NCBI GenBank assembly: GCA_023958095.1
Contig: JAMLGJ010000010.1
Location: forward strand, 41,837 to 105,836
DNA length: 64,000 nucleotides
DNA from: Microthrixaceae bacterium
Lineage (GTDB): Bacteria > Actinomycetota > Acidimicrobiia > Acidimicrobiales > Microtrichaceae
Direction of reading: 5' to 3'
Shown here: one piece after another, positions 7,499 to 16,777 of the stretch
Layout of the letters: each line of letters starts with the position of its first letter
Position numbering within the stretch: the stretch's first letter is position 1
Translations under genes and position numbers: made by a program
Notes under the pieces: generated by a model
Told to the model about the DNA's origin: nothing
The model's input: only the letters and a program-made list of their open reading frames with translations
Databases searched by the model: none

Positions 7499-9100
7499 AT
7501 GGCTGTGGAGAAGCGGGATCCGGAGGCTCCGGGGGATCGACAACAGGAGTCCGGGAGCGGTTGGCGGGCACACCGCCGTGGCTCTTCCCTGCTCCGTCTG
7601 ATGGCCCTGTGCGCCCCTGCACTGCTGTCGGCAGCGGCCGTGTGGTTCGCGGCAACGCGCATCCCTCGTCCACCGGGCCCCTGGGCGATCGGATGGTGGG
7701 CGGCGATGCTCGTGCTGGCCCTGGCCGTCTACCTGCTCATCGAACGGATCGCCCGTCGGCTGCTGCCGCTGGCGGCGTTGTTCAGGCTGTCGCTGGTGTT
7801 CCCGGACCAGACCCCGTCGCGCTACCGGATCGCGCTGCTGGCGGGCACCACCAAGGGACTCGAACGAGCCATCGAGGAGTCCCGGCACGGTGTGGAGGGA
7901 GAGACCCCGGCCCAGGCAGCCGAGCGCCTGCTGGTGCTCGTGGCCGCACTCAACACCCACGACCGACTCACCCGTGGGCACTCGGAGCGGGTCCGGGCGT
8001 ACGCCGAGGTGATCGGTGAGCAGATGGACCTGGGCAAGGACGCGCTGGAGCGTCTGCGCTGGGCCGCGCTGTTGCACGACGTCGGCAAGATCGAGGTTCC
8101 CACGGAGATCCTGAACAAGCAGGGCAAGCTCACCGACGAGGAGTTCGAGGTCATCAAGGGCCATCCCGAGGCCGGTGCCGTGCTGGTGGAGCCACTCAGG
8201 GAATGGCTCGGCGACGAGATCCTCGCAGTGGTGCAGCACCACGAACGCTTCGACGGACGGGGCTACCCCCACGGCCTGGCCGGTGAGGAGATCTCCCTGG
8301 CGGGCAGGATCGTCGCGGTTGCTGACACGTTCGACGTGATCACCAGTGCCCGGTCGTACAAGAAGCCGATGTCGCCGGTTGAGGCTCGCAGGGAGATCCA
8401 GCGTTGCGCGGGGACCCAGTTCGACCCGAGCGTGGCCCGGGCGATGCTCGACGTGTCACTCGGCCGGCTCTGGCTGGCAGGTGGTCCCCTGGCATGGGGT
8501 GCGAGCGTGCCCGTGCTCGCCGGGGTGCCCGGAATCGGAGGTGCGGCCCCCGGGTTGGCAGGAGCAGCCGGCGCGGGGCTGGCGGCGACCGCCGTGATCG
8601 CGGGTACCGGACTGGCAGGTATCGGTGGCGCGGCTGCCGAGGAGGTCCCGCGGGTGAGCGCCGAACCGGTCGTGCACGAGAGCGGGTCGGGTCCGATCGA
8701 CGAGACGCTGCCCGGAAACACCTCCGGAGGTGCCGGTGACCCGGCAGACGACGAGCAGGGTTCCGGGCAGGAGGCCGCGGACCCTCGGGACGACGCCGGG
8801 TCGGGAGGTGTCGACCCCGGGCAGCCGGCAGATGGCACCGACGCCGCCGAGCCCGGCGCGGGATCACAGGACCCGGGTGGGGGCGGTGACCCCGGTGGGT
8901 CGACCACCACGGTTCCCTCCGTGGGCGAACCATCCGTGCCACAGCTCCCGAGCCCCGAGGTGCTCGACCCCGTAGTGGGTGATGAGGGCCTGTTGGGTGG
9001 TGACGGTCCGGTGCTGGGTGATGAGGGCCTGTTGGGTGGTGACGGTCCGGTCCTCGGCGATGACGGCCTGCTGGGTGGCGGCGGAGGCCTCCTGGGCTGA
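7499..9100 (+). CDS. Membrane HD-GYP phosphodiesterase with repeat tail
   Basis: 533 residues. Two N-terminal hydrophobic helices (about 30-50 and 60-80) anchor the protein. An HD-GYP domain (about 135-320) follows, with the metal pair H193-D194 in LLHDVGKIEVP and the signature HHERFDGRGYP near 245-257. HD-GYP proteins cleave c-di-GMP to pGpG or GMP. A Gly/Ala-rich hydrophobic segment (about 320-380) follows, then an acidic Gly/Asp/Pro tail ending in tandem GDEGLLGGDGPVL repeats, which may be exported or form a flexible brush. The start is uncertain: an in-frame GTG at 7490 has a CACAAT box 6 nt upstream. It may oppose the diguanylate cyclase at 275. Confidence 0.8.
   Translation: MAVEKRDPEAPGDRQQESGSGWRAHRRGSSLLRLMALCAPALLSAAAVWFAATRIPRPPGPWAIGWWAAMLVLALAVYLLIERIARRLLPLAALFRLSLVFPDQTPSRYRIALLAGTTKGLERAIEESRHGVEGETPAQAAERLLVLVAALNTHDRLTRGHSERVRAYAEVIGEQMDLGKDALERLRWAALLHDVGKIEVPTEILNKQGKLTDEEFEVIKGHPEAGAVLVEPLREWLGDEILAVVQHHERFDGRGYPHGLAGEEISLAGRIVAVADTFDVITSARSYKKPMSPVEARREIQRCAGTQFDPSVARAMLDVSLGRLWLAGGPLAWGASVPVLAGVPGIGGAAPGLAGAAGAGLAATAVIAGTGLAGIGGAAAEEVPRVSAEPVVHESGSGPIDETLPGNTSGGAGDPADDEQGSGQEAADPRDDAGSGGVDPGQPADGTDAAEPGAGSQDPGGGGDPGGSTTTVPSVGEPSVPQLPSPEVLDPVVGDEGLLGGDGPVLGDEGLLGGDGPVLGDDGLLGGGGGLLG
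8978..9099 (+). repeat. 39-bp coding tandem repeat
   Basis: Units at 8978-9016 and 9017-9055 each encode GDEGLLGGDGPVL, followed by a partial, diverged third copy. It forms the C-terminal tail of the HD-GYP protein. Confidence 0.8.
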
Positions 9101-9101
9101 A

Positions 9102-9121
9102 CCGGGCGGGTCGTCGCCCGG
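9102..9121 (+). terminator. Hairpin after HD-GYP gene
   Basis: CCGGGCG (9102-9108), 6-nt loop, CGCCCGG (9115-9121): a perfect 7-bp stem directly after the stop codon and before the next promoter. Confidence 0.5.
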
Positions 9122-9142
9122 CTCGGTGCCGTCGGATCTCTG

Positions 9143-9148
9143 TACGAT
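9143..9148 (+). promoter_or_regulatory. -10 box TACGAT, leaderless
   Basis: TACGAT ends 8 nt before ATG 9157; no Shine-Dalgarno is seen. Confidence 0.5.
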
Positions 9149-9156
9149 CCCCGGAC

Positions 9157-10335
9157 ATGGGACTCATCGGTGACCGCTCGCTGAACCTCGTTGCCGCCTC
9201 GGTGCGCGACCACCGGGAGCTCGCCCGGCGCAGGATCCCGCGCCAGCTCTTCGACTACCTCGACGGTGGCGCCTACGAGGAACGCACCATGCGTGCCAAC
9301 GAGGAGGCCCTGGCGGCGGTCCGGCTCCGCCAGCGGGTGCTTCGGGACGTGTCGGACCCACAGCTGTCGACCACCGTCCTCGGCCATGAGCTGAGGATGC
9401 CGCTCATCCTCGCTCCGGTCGGACTGTGCGGGATGTTCGCACCGCGCGCCGAGGTGCTCGCGGCCCGTTCAGCGGAACGTTTCGGGGTGCCGTTCTGCGA
9501 GTCCACCGTGTCGATCTGTTCGGTCGAGGAGGTGGCCGCGGCAACCACGACCCCGCCGTGGTTCCAGCTGTACGTCATGCGCGACCGCGGCTACGCCGAG
9601 GAGTTGATGGGGCGTGCCGCCGCGGTGGGCACCGACGTGTTGGTCCTCACCGTCGACCTGGCGGTGGTGGGGGAGCGCTACCGCGACGTCCGCAACGGGA
9701 TGACCGTTCCGGTGGGTCCACTCGGGGCGGCGGTCAAGGGCCTGGACCTGGTGATGCATCCGAAGTGGGTGCGCGAGGTTGGCATGGGTGGCAGGCCCCA
9801 CACGTTCGGGAACCTCGAACGGGCGGTTCCGGGGGCCAGTTCGCCGGAGGACTTCAAGTCCTGGGTGGACTCGCAGTTCGACCCGTCGGTGACCTGGGAC
9901 GACCTCGCATGGGTGCGCGAGAACTGGGGCGGCAGGCTCGTGCTGAAGGGCATCATGGACCCCTCGGACGCCTCGCGGGCCGCCAAGGCCGGCGTGGACG
10001 GCATCGTGGTGTCCAACCACGGTGGCCGACAGCTGGACGGCACTCCCGCCACGATCGAGGCCCTGCCGGGGATCCTGGAGGCCGCGGGTGACGACCTGGA
10101 GGTGCTTCTCGACGGTGGCATCCGCAGCGGGTTGGACGTCGTGCGTGCCGTCGCGCTCGGTGCCGGGGCGGTCATGGTCGGCCGCCCGTGGGCCTGGGCG
10201 GTGGCGGGTGGTGGCGAGGCCGGCGTGACCCGCATGCTCGAGACCGTGGAGAGCGAGATGAAGGTTGCGATGGGGTTGTGCGGGCTCTCCGACGTCGCCG
10301 CCCTGGATCCCTCTGTGCTCTTGCAGCAGCACTGA
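9157..10335 (+). CDS. lldD: FMN-dependent alpha-hydroxy-acid oxidase/dehydrogenase (LldD type)
   Basis: 392 residues, full length for the family. It oxidises an L-2-hydroxy acid, probably L-lactate, to the 2-oxo acid using FMN. The TIM barrel shows the N-terminal RRIPRQLFDYLDGGA signature, LILAPVG, the FMN/substrate residues in FQLYVMRD, the catalytic His in SNHGGRQLDG, and the phosphate-binding end DGGIRSGLDVVRA and VMVGRPW. The quinone- or oxygen-coupled acceptor cannot be told from sequence, and glycolate or mandelate are alternative substrates. No lactate permease is adjacent. Confidence 0.85.
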   Translation: MGLIGDRSLNLVAASVRDHRELARRRIPRQLFDYLDGGAYEERTMRANEEALAAVRLRQRVLRDVSDPQLSTTVLGHELRMPLILAPVGLCGMFAPRAEVLAARSAERFGVPFCESTVSICSVEEVAAATTTPPWFQLYVMRDRGYAEELMGRAAAVGTDVLVLTVDLAVVGERYRDVRNGMTVPVGPLGAAVKGLDLVMHPKWVREVGMGGRPHTFGNLERAVPGASSPEDFKSWVDSQFDPSVTWDDLAWVRENWGGRLVLKGIMDPSDASRAAKAGVDGIVVSNHGGRQLDGTPATIEALPGILEAAGDDLEVLLDGGIRSGLDVVRAVALGAGAVMVGRPWAWAVAGGGEAGVTRMLETVESEMKVAMGLCGLSDVAALDPSVLLQQH

Positions 10336-10408
10336 GGTCCCGGGTATCGCCCCCGTGGCGGCCGCGGGTCCGTCGGGGATCCGCGGAGGAGATGTCACAG
10401 GTGCGATC

Positions 10409-10414
10409 TACGGT
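10409..10414 (+). promoter_or_regulatory. -10 box TACGGT before lhr
   Basis: TACGGT ends 9 nt before ATG 10424, near the upper end of leaderless spacing. Confidence 0.4.
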
Positions 10415-10423
10415 GTTGTGGCC

Positions 10424-13400
10424 ATGTCGACCACCCGATCCCGACAGACCGCCGAAGGATTGGTACCCCTCCAGGGGAGTCTGCTGTCCAGTGGGATCGA
10501 GGTGCGCACCGACCTGGTCGAGGGCGTCGGGTTCCATCCGGCGGTCGCGGAGTGGTTCGAACGCCGCTTCCCCGAGGGGCCCTCGGAGCCACAGCGCACC
10601 GGCTGGCCGCACCTGGCAGCAGAACGCTCCACGCTGATCGCGGCTCCCACCGGTTCGGGAAAGACCCTGGCGGGCTTCCTCATGTGCATCAACGACCTCT
10701 ACCTGCGCCACGCGGCGGGGGAGTCGGTGGGTGACACCCGGGTTGTCTACGTCTCGCCGCTCAAGGCCCTGGCGGTCGACATCGCCCAGAACCTCGAACG
10801 CCCCCTGGACGAGATCGCGGAGCTTGCCGCCGCCTCCGGGCTCGCCGCCCCGGCGCTGACGATCGGTGTGCGCACCGGCGACACCACCCAGTCAGAGCGC
10901 GCAGCCATGGTGCGCAAACCACCCACCTTCGTCGTCACCACCCCCGAGTCCCTCTACCTGCTCGTCACCGCGCAGCGCAGCCGGGCCGTGCTGGCGGGCA
11001 CCGAGACCGTCATCGTCGACGAGATACACGCGCTGGCGCGCGACAAGCGGGGCGCACACCTGGCACTCACCCTGGAGCGCCTGGGCCACATCTGTGCGCG
11101 GCCCCCGGTACGGGTGGGGCTCTCGGCCACCCAGAAGCCCATCGACACGGTCGCGTCGTTGCTCATCGGCAACCGCACCACCGACGACGGTGCAGCGGCG
11201 GTGGAGATCGCCGACTCCGGCCACCAACAGCACATGGACCTCGCCCTGGAGCTGCCCGAGGGAGAGCTCGAGGCGGTCATCTCGGGTGCACAGATGGACG
11301 GAGTGCTCGACCGGATCGCGGAGCTGGTCGAGAACCGGCGAACGACCCTCGTGTTCGTCAACACCCGCCGGCTCGCCGAGCGGTTGGCCCACCAGTTGGG
11401 TGAACGTCTCGGCGACGACGTCGTGGCGGCACACCACGGGAGCCTCTCGCGGGAACGCCGGCAGCGCACCGAGGCCCGGTTGCGTGCAGGTGACCTCAAG
11501 GCCCTGGTGGCCACGGCCTCACTCGAACTGGGAATCGACGTGGGTCCGGTGGAGCTCGTCTGCCAGATCGGTTCGCCGCGTTCGATCGCGACCTTCCTGC
11601 AGCGCGTGGGGCGTTCCAACCACACCAGGGTGGGCACCCCCACCGGACGTCTCTTCCCGCTCACCCGCGACGAGCTCGTGGAGAGCACGGCGCTGCTCGC
11701 CGCGGTGAGGGCCGGACGCCTCGATTCCGTCGAGCCGCCCGAGGCCCCCCTCGACATCCTCGCCCAGCAGATCGTGGCCGAGACGGCGGCGCAGGAATGG
11801 CACACCGACGCCCTGTTCGACCTCGTGCGCACCGCCCACCACTACCGGGCACTGCCGCGGGAGACCTTCGACGAGGTCGTGGAGCTCGTGAGCAAGGGTG
11901 TCATGACCGGCCGCGGGCCCCGGGCAGCCCACGTCCACCACGACGCGGTCAACGGCGAGCTCCGGGGCCGTCGGGGCGCCCGTCTGGCTGCACTCACCTC
12001 GGGGGGCGCCATTCCGGAACTGGGCGACTTCAGGGTGGTGCTGGAACCCGAGGAGACCTTCATCGGGACCGTCAACGAGGACTGGGCCACCGAGTCGATG
12101 GCAGGCGACATCTTCCTGCTCGGCACCCACTCCTGGCAGATACGCCAGGTCACCGCCGGCCAGGTGCGGGTGGTCGATGCGGGTGACAAGCCGCCGACGA
12201 TCCCGTTCTGGCTCGGTGAGGCCCCTGCGCGCACCGTCGAGCTGTCGTCGGAGGTGTCCCGGCTGCGCGACGAGCTCGACGGGTTCCTCGCGGCGGCCGA
12301 CCCCGACAGTGCCGTCGCGTGGCTCATGGGCGAAGCGGGTGTCGGCCCCGACGCCGCAACGACCGTGGTGGACTACCTCGCTGCGGGGCGCGCGACCCTC
12401 GGTCGGCTCCCCACCCAGGAGCACCTGGTGCTGGAGCGCTTCTTCGACGAGACCGGTGGCATGCAGCTGGTGGTCCACTCACCCTGGGGTGGTCGGATCA
12501 ACCGCTCGATGGGTTACGCGCTGCGCAAGAAGTTCTGCCGCAGCTTCAACTTCGAGTTGCAGGCCTCGGCCAACGACGACGCAGTTGTCATCTCGCTCGG
12601 GCCGCACCACAGCTTCCCGCTGTCGGATGTGCCACGGTTCCTCAACGAGGCCAACATCCGGCCCACCCTTACCCAGGCGGTGCTCGACCAACCCATCTTC
12701 CAGTCCCGCTGGCGCTGGAACCTCAACCGTGCGCTGATCGTGCCCCGTGTCAAGGGTGGACGGCGCAACCCACCGGCCATCCAGCGAATGGAGGCCGACG
12801 ACCTGATGGCGGCCCTCTTCCCGGGTGCCGCCGCGTGCCAGGAGAACATCACCGGGCCGATCGAGGTGCCGGACCACCCGATCGTCGCCCAGACCGTGCA
12901 CGACACCCTCACCGAGGGTCTCGACGTCGACGGCCTGACCGAGCTGTGGCGCCGCATCGCGGACGGGTCGGTGGAGGTCCACTTCCGCGACACGACCGAA
13001 CCGTCGGTTCTCGCACACGAGATCCTCACGGCCAGGCCCTATGCGTTCCTCGACGACGGCGAGGCCATCGACCGTCGCACCAATGCGCTGGCCATCCCCA
13101 GGGGGCTGCCCGTCGATCCGTCCGAACTGGGGCGCCTCCACCCCGAGGCCATCGAACAGGTGCGTGCGGAGATCGAGCCCGCACCGTCCACCCCCGACGA
13201 GCTCCACGACCTGTTGGCGGCGCTCGTGCTCACCGCGCGGCGTGGTGAATGGGCGGAGCTCTTCGGTGCGCTCGAGGCGAGGAACCGGGTGGCGCGGATG
13301 CCGGAATCACCGGGGTCCCCGGAGCGGTGGCACACCGTCGAGGCGACCGCGCAGGTCGAGGCGCTGCTCACAACCGGCCACGCCGCGGCCGCTGATGAGG

Positions 13401-14740
13401 CTGCCGTGGCGGTCGTGCGAGGCCACCTCGAGTTGCACAGTCCCGTCACCGCTTCGGAGCTCGCCGGGCTCACCGGACTCGAGGAGTCCACGGTCAGGAT
13501 CGCGCTGGCCGACCTCGAATCCTCCGGGTTCGCGTTGCAGGGCAACTACGGCGCTGCGGACCCCGAGGAGGTGCAGTGGTGCTCCCGCCGGCTGCTCGTG
13601 CGGATGCACAGCTACTCGCGCCGCAACCGCCGGCGCGAGGTCGAACCCGTCTCCGCAGCGCAGCTGGTGCGCTTCTGGGTGCGCTGGCAGCACGTCGCCC
13701 CGGGATCCCAGCTGACCGGTCGCAGCGGGGTCGAGAGGATCGTCGCGCAGCTGCAGGGTGCATCGGTGGCGGTCGGCGCCTGGGAGGACGAGGTGTTGGC
13801 AACGCGGCTGCGCGACTACCGACCGAGGTGGCTCGACGAGCTCACCCTCGGTGGTGAGGTCACCTGGGGACGTCTCTCCCTTCCCGACGCCGGTGCATCC
13901 CGCAAGCGTGGCGCCGGGCCGTCGCGGGCCACTCCGGTGACACTCGCGTTCCGCGACGACCTGGAGTGGCTCGCCGAAGCGCTCAGGGGCGACGCGGCGC
14001 CGGAACTCCCCGATGCGGGCGCGGTCGCCGAGGTGGTCGAGGCGATCGCCGACCGGGGAGCGTCCTTCGCCGGAGAGCTGGCCGCCTCCACCTCGAGGCT
14101 CCCCACGGAGATCGAGGAGGCACTCTGGGAAGCCGTTGCCAGGGGTGTGTTGACCAGCGACGGTTTCGCCGCGGTGCGTGCGCTCTCGAGGGACCGGCGC
14201 CGAGCCGGTCGAAGCCGTCCTGGTCCGTCGCGCCTGCGCAGGGCAGGGGGAGGCCCCGGACGTGCCGCGGGGCGGTGGTCCCTGCTGGTGCCCGCCAGCG
14301 CGCCGGCGTCCGCAGGAGGGGCCGCGGTGTCCGCTCCGGCAGACGCGCCCCAGCACGCCTCCGACCCCGGTGAGCAGCGCATCGCGGCCGAGGACGTCGC
14401 CGAGGCCTGGGCCGACCAGTTGCTCGCCCGTTGGGGCGTGGTCTTCTACGACATCGCCGCACACGAGGGGGCCGCTGTGCGCTGGCGCGACATCCAGTGG
14501 GCACTGCGCCGCATGGAGGACCGCGGACAGGTGCGAGGTGGCCGTTTCGTCAACGGCTTCAGCGGGGAACAGTTCGCACTGCCCGAGGCCGTGGATGGGC
14601 TCAAGCAGGTCCGTCGAAGCGAACCCGACGGCAGGACGGTGCGCGTCAACGCCACCGACCCGCTGAACGTGACCGGTGTGATCCTGCCCGGGGCGAGAGT
14701 GCCGGCGCGTCGCACGGAGTGGGTGGAGCTGCCCCTCTGA
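10424..14740 (+). CDS. lhr: Lhr-type ATP-dependent helicase
   Basis: 1438 residues, the size of full-length Lhr. This superfamily 2 enzyme moves 3'-5' on single-stranded DNA and unwinds RNA:DNA hybrids; mycobacterial Lhr is induced by DNA damage. Motif I is APTGSGKTLAGF (about residue 75), motif II is DEIH, motif III is SAT, and the second RecA domain carries FVNTRRLAERL and QRVGRSNHT. The Lhr-core winged-helix and beta-barrel regions and the long Lhr C-terminal domain follow. A low-complexity Arg/Pro/Gly/Ala linker lies at about 1255-1310. ATG 10424 is chosen because earlier frame overlaps lldD. The DNA glycosylase gene often beside lhr is absent. Confidence 0.92.
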   Translation: MSTTRSRQTAEGLVPLQGSLLSSGIEVRTDLVEGVGFHPAVAEWFERRFPEGPSEPQRTGWPHLAAERSTLIAAPTGSGKTLAGFLMCINDLYLRHAAGESVGDTRVVYVSPLKALAVDIAQNLERPLDEIAELAAASGLAAPALTIGVRTGDTTQSERAAMVRKPPTFVVTTPESLYLLVTAQRSRAVLAGTETVIVDEIHALARDKRGAHLALTLERLGHICARPPVRVGLSATQKPIDTVASLLIGNRTTDDGAAAVEIADSGHQQHMDLALELPEGELEAVISGAQMDGVLDRIAELVENRRTTLVFVNTRRLAERLAHQLGERLGDDVVAAHHGSLSRERRQRTEARLRAGDLKALVATASLELGIDVGPVELVCQIGSPRSIATFLQRVGRSNHTRVGTPTGRLFPLTRDELVESTALLAAVRAGRLDSVEPPEAPLDILAQQIVAETAAQEWHTDALFDLVRTAHHYRALPRETFDEVVELVSKGVMTGRGPRAAHVHHDAVNGELRGRRGARLAALTSGGAIPELGDFRVVLEPEETFIGTVNEDWATESMAGDIFLLGTHSWQIRQVTAGQVRVVDAGDKPPTIPFWLGEAPARTVELSSEVSRLRDELDGFLAAADPDSAVAWLMGEAGVGPDAATTVVDYLAAGRATLGRLPTQEHLVLERFFDETGGMQLVVHSPWGGRINRSMGYALRKKFCRSFNFELQASANDDAVVISLGPHHSFPLSDVPRFLNEANIRPTLTQAVLDQPIFQSRWRWNLNRALIVPRVKGGRRNPPAIQRMEADDLMAALFPGAAACQENITGPIEVPDHPIVAQTVHDTLTEGLDVDGLTELWRRIADGSVEVHFRDTTEPSVLAHEILTARPYAFLDDGEAIDRRTNALAIPRGLPVDPSELGRLHPEAIEQVRAEIEPAPSTPDELHDLLAALVLTARRGEWAELFGALEARNRVARMPESPGSPERWHTVEATAQVEALLTTGHAAAADEAAVAVVRGHLELHSPVTASELAGLTGLEESTVRIALADLESSGFALQGNYGAADPEEVQWCSRRLLVRMHSYSRRNRRREVEPVSAAQLVRFWVRWQHVAPGSQLTGRSGVERIVAQLQGASVAVGAWEDEVLATRLRDYRPRWLDELTLGGEVTWGRLSLPDAGASRKRGAGPSRATPVTLAFRDDLEWLAEALRGDAAPELPDAGAVAEVVEAIADRGASFAGELAASTSRLPTEIEEALWEAVARGVLTSDGFAAVRALSRDRRRAGRSRPGPSRLRRAGGGPGRAAGRWSLLVPASAPASAGGAAVSAPADAPQHASDPGEQRIAAEDVAEAWADQLLARWGVVFYDIAAHEGAAVRWRDIQWALRRMEDRGQVRGGRFVNGFSGEQFALPEAVDGLKQVRRSEPDGRTVRVNATDPLNVTGVILPGARVPARRTEWVELPL

Positions 14741-14801
14741 AGCGGCGTGGGCCAACTCGTGGTGCAGACGCATCGGGCCGTCCCGCCAGCAGGCGAAGGA
14801 C

Positions 14802-14807
14802 TAGCTT
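14802..14807 (+). promoter_or_regulatory. -10 box TAGCTT, leaderless
   Basis: TAGCTT ends 6 nt before ATG 14814. Confidence 0.5.
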
Positions 14808-14813
14808 TCCGCC

Positions 14814-15746
14814 ATGGCTGAGATGAACTCCACAAGGCATCAGGGTGAACCCGAGGTGATCCGATCCGCCACGGTTGGGAACTGCAGGTCCCGACACGGC
14901 TCGCGGCTCCGCACGGTCGGCACGTGCCTCGCCATTCTCACCCTCGTCGGGCTCGGAGCCGGATGCAGCTCGGGGGACGACTCGGCTTCCGGCGGCGACG
15001 ACAGCGCGACGACGCAGGAGAGCTCCACCACGACCACGGCGCCGGAGCCGGAGCTGCCGACGGTGCTCGTGACCAACGACGACGGCGTCGGGGCCGAGGG
15101 CATCGACGCCCTGGTCACGGCCCTGGTCGATCGTGGCGACGTGGAGGTGGTCGTGGTGGCGCCGGCGGCCAACCAGTCCGGTTCCGGTGGCAAGACCACC
15201 CCGGGTGAACTCGTTGCCGCCGATGCCACCACGGTGTCGGGTCACGAGGCCAAGGCGGTCGATGGATTTCCCGCCGACTCGGTGCGTTGGGCACTCCAGG
15301 ACGAGGGCATCGAGGCGGACCTCGTGATCTCCGGGATAAACGAGGGGCAGAACATCGGACCCCTCGTGGACATCTCCGGCACCGTCGGGGCGGCCCGCCA
15401 GGCGGCCCAGTTGGGTGTGCCGGCGGTTGCCACCAGCCAGGGAGGAGGTGACCCGGTCGACTTCCCGAGCGGTGTGGCGGCGACGATGCAGTGGTTGGAC
15501 GAGAACTACGACGCCCTGGTCGGGGGGACCCTCGGCACGGACTCGATCATCAACATCAACACGCCCAGCTGCCCCGCAGGGCCGCCGCGTGGTGAGGCCC
15601 GGGTACCCCTGGCGGTCGCGTCGGACGTGGACCTGACCGCGGTCGACTGCGAAGGCCCGGGCGAACCGATCGACGACGTGAACGCCTTCGTCAACGGTTG
15701 GATCGCGGTCTCGCCGCTGGAACCGACCGGCAGCATCACCGGCTGA
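14814..15746 (+). CDS. SurE-like nucleotidase with lipoprotein signal
   Basis: 310 residues. SurE enzymes are cytoplasmic metal-dependent 5'/3'-nucleotidases, but this one begins with a basic stretch, a hydrophobic core and a lipobox LGAGC (Cys near residue 46), followed by a Ser/Thr/Asp linker. It should be anchored outside the membrane. The SurE domain (about 75-300) keeps the metal motif VTNDDG, the ANQSGSG loop and the SGINEGQNIG motif (usually SGINxGxNLG). Likely role: external phosphate release from nucleotides or other phosphomonoesters (inference). It has a leaderless-type promoter and converges with egtD. Confidence 0.8.
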   Translation: MAEMNSTRHQGEPEVIRSATVGNCRSRHGSRLRTVGTCLAILTLVGLGAGCSSGDDSASGGDDSATTQESSTTTTAPEPELPTVLVTNDDGVGAEGIDALVTALVDRGDVEVVVVAPAANQSGSGGKTTPGELVAADATTVSGHEAKAVDGFPADSVRWALQDEGIEADLVISGINEGQNIGPLVDISGTVGAARQAAQLGVPAVATSQGGGDPVDFPSGVAATMQWLDENYDALVGGTLGTDSIININTPSCPAGPPRGEARVPLAVASDVDLTAVDCEGPGEPIDDVNAFVNGWIAVSPLEPTGSITG

Positions 15747-15766
15747 ACCGCTCCGGTCGGATCCGG

Positions 15767-16777
15767 TCAGGCCCGCCGGGCCAGGGTCACCATGAATCGC
15801 TCCCGATCGTCGAACCAGGTGTGTTCGACCAGCATGCCCGCGTCGCTGAGCTCGCGGTGCACCTGTGAAGGGGTGAACTTGGTGCTGATCTCGGTGCGGA
15901 TGTGGTCACCCTCTGCCAGGCTCACCTCGGCTCCCTCGAGCGCGGACACCCGAACGGTCTGGTCGGTGCGGGCCACCAGTTGCATCTCGATGCGTGACTC
16001 GTGATGGTCCCACAGTGCCCGGTGGGTGAACGCGTCGAGGTCGAAGTCGGCCAGCAGTTCGGAGTTGATCACCGACAGGGCGTTGAGGTTGAAACGGGCC
16101 GTCACACCGGCGCTGTCGTCGTAGGCGGGTAGCAGTTCGTCCTCGGACTTGGCGAGGTCGGTGCCGAGCAGGAACCAGTCGTCAGCGTCGAGGGTTGCCG
16201 CCACCTCCGCGAGGAACCCCTTGCGCTGCGGTGGGTCCATGTTGCCGATGGTGGATCCGAGGAACGCGAGCACGCACACCCCGTCCATGGGCAGTGCACC
16301 CAGGTGCTCGTTGAAGTCACCGACCACTGCATGGACCGTGAGCGAGGGTCTCGCTCCGGCAATCTGCGCCGCGGCCTGCCGCAGCACCTCCTCTGAGCAG
16401 TCGAAGGGCGCGAAACGCACGAGGGTGCCGGCCGCCTCGCCGGCGTCCAGCAACAGGGCGGTCTTCTCCGAGGTGCCCGCACCCAGCTCCGCGAGGGTCT
16501 CCATGCCGGTCACCTCGGCGATCTCGGCCGCGTGTTCGGTGAGGATCTGGCGTTCCGCGGCGGTCGGGTAGTACTCCTCGAGCCGGGTGATCTCGTCGAA
16601 GAGCGCCGAGCCGGTCTCGTCGTAGAACCACACCGGCGGAATCCAGGGCGGGTCGTCGCGGAGGCCTGCAAGGGTCTCCTCGGCCAGGTGGGTGGACCAT
16701 GCCGACTGGTCGAGGCACACCTCCACGGTGATCGCGGGCGGGCCGCCGTCGGCGGGTGGGTCATCGGTTCGCGTCAT
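15767..16777 (-). CDS. egtD: L-histidine N-alpha-methyltransferase EgtD
   Basis: 336 residues. It transfers three methyl groups from S-adenosylmethionine to histidine to give hercynine, the first step of ergothioneine synthesis. Motifs: WFYDETGSALFDEIT and YYPTAAERQIL near the N-terminus, SAM-binding ELGAGTSEKT, and FLGSTIGNM. Its start overlaps the end of egtB by 17 bp, so the two are translationally coupled. egtA, egtC and egtE are not in the window. Confidence 0.93.
   Translation of the reverse strand: MTRTDDPPADGGPPAITVEVCLDQSAWSTHLAEETLAGLRDDPPWIPPVWFYDETGSALFDEITRLEEYYPTAAERQILTEHAAEIAEVTGMETLAELGAGTSEKTALLLDAGEAAGTLVRFAPFDCSEEVLRQAAAQIAGARPSLTVHAVVGDFNEHLGALPMDGVCVLAFLGSTIGNMDPPQRKGFLAEVAATLDADDWFLLGTDLAKSEDELLPAYDDSAGVTARFNLNALSVINSELLADFDLDAFTHRALWDHHESRIEMQLVARTDQTVRVSALEGAEVSLAEGDHIRTEISTKFTPSQVHRELSDAGMLVEHTWFDDRERFMVTLARRA

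Noticed and set aside
3508..7662. A 1384-codon open frame on the - strand
   Set aside because: It runs antisense to genes with clear motifs (the TPR protein and the serine hydrolase). Its product is rich in Arg, Pro, Gly and Val with no domain. This is a common artefact of high GC with third-position bias.
8978..9099. Possible CRISPR or minisatellite
   Set aside because: In-frame 39-bp units inside the HD-GYP coding sequence, no spacers.
13307..14773. A long - strand frame opposite the end of lhr
   Set aside because: No motif, and lhr continues normally on the other strand; a shadow frame.
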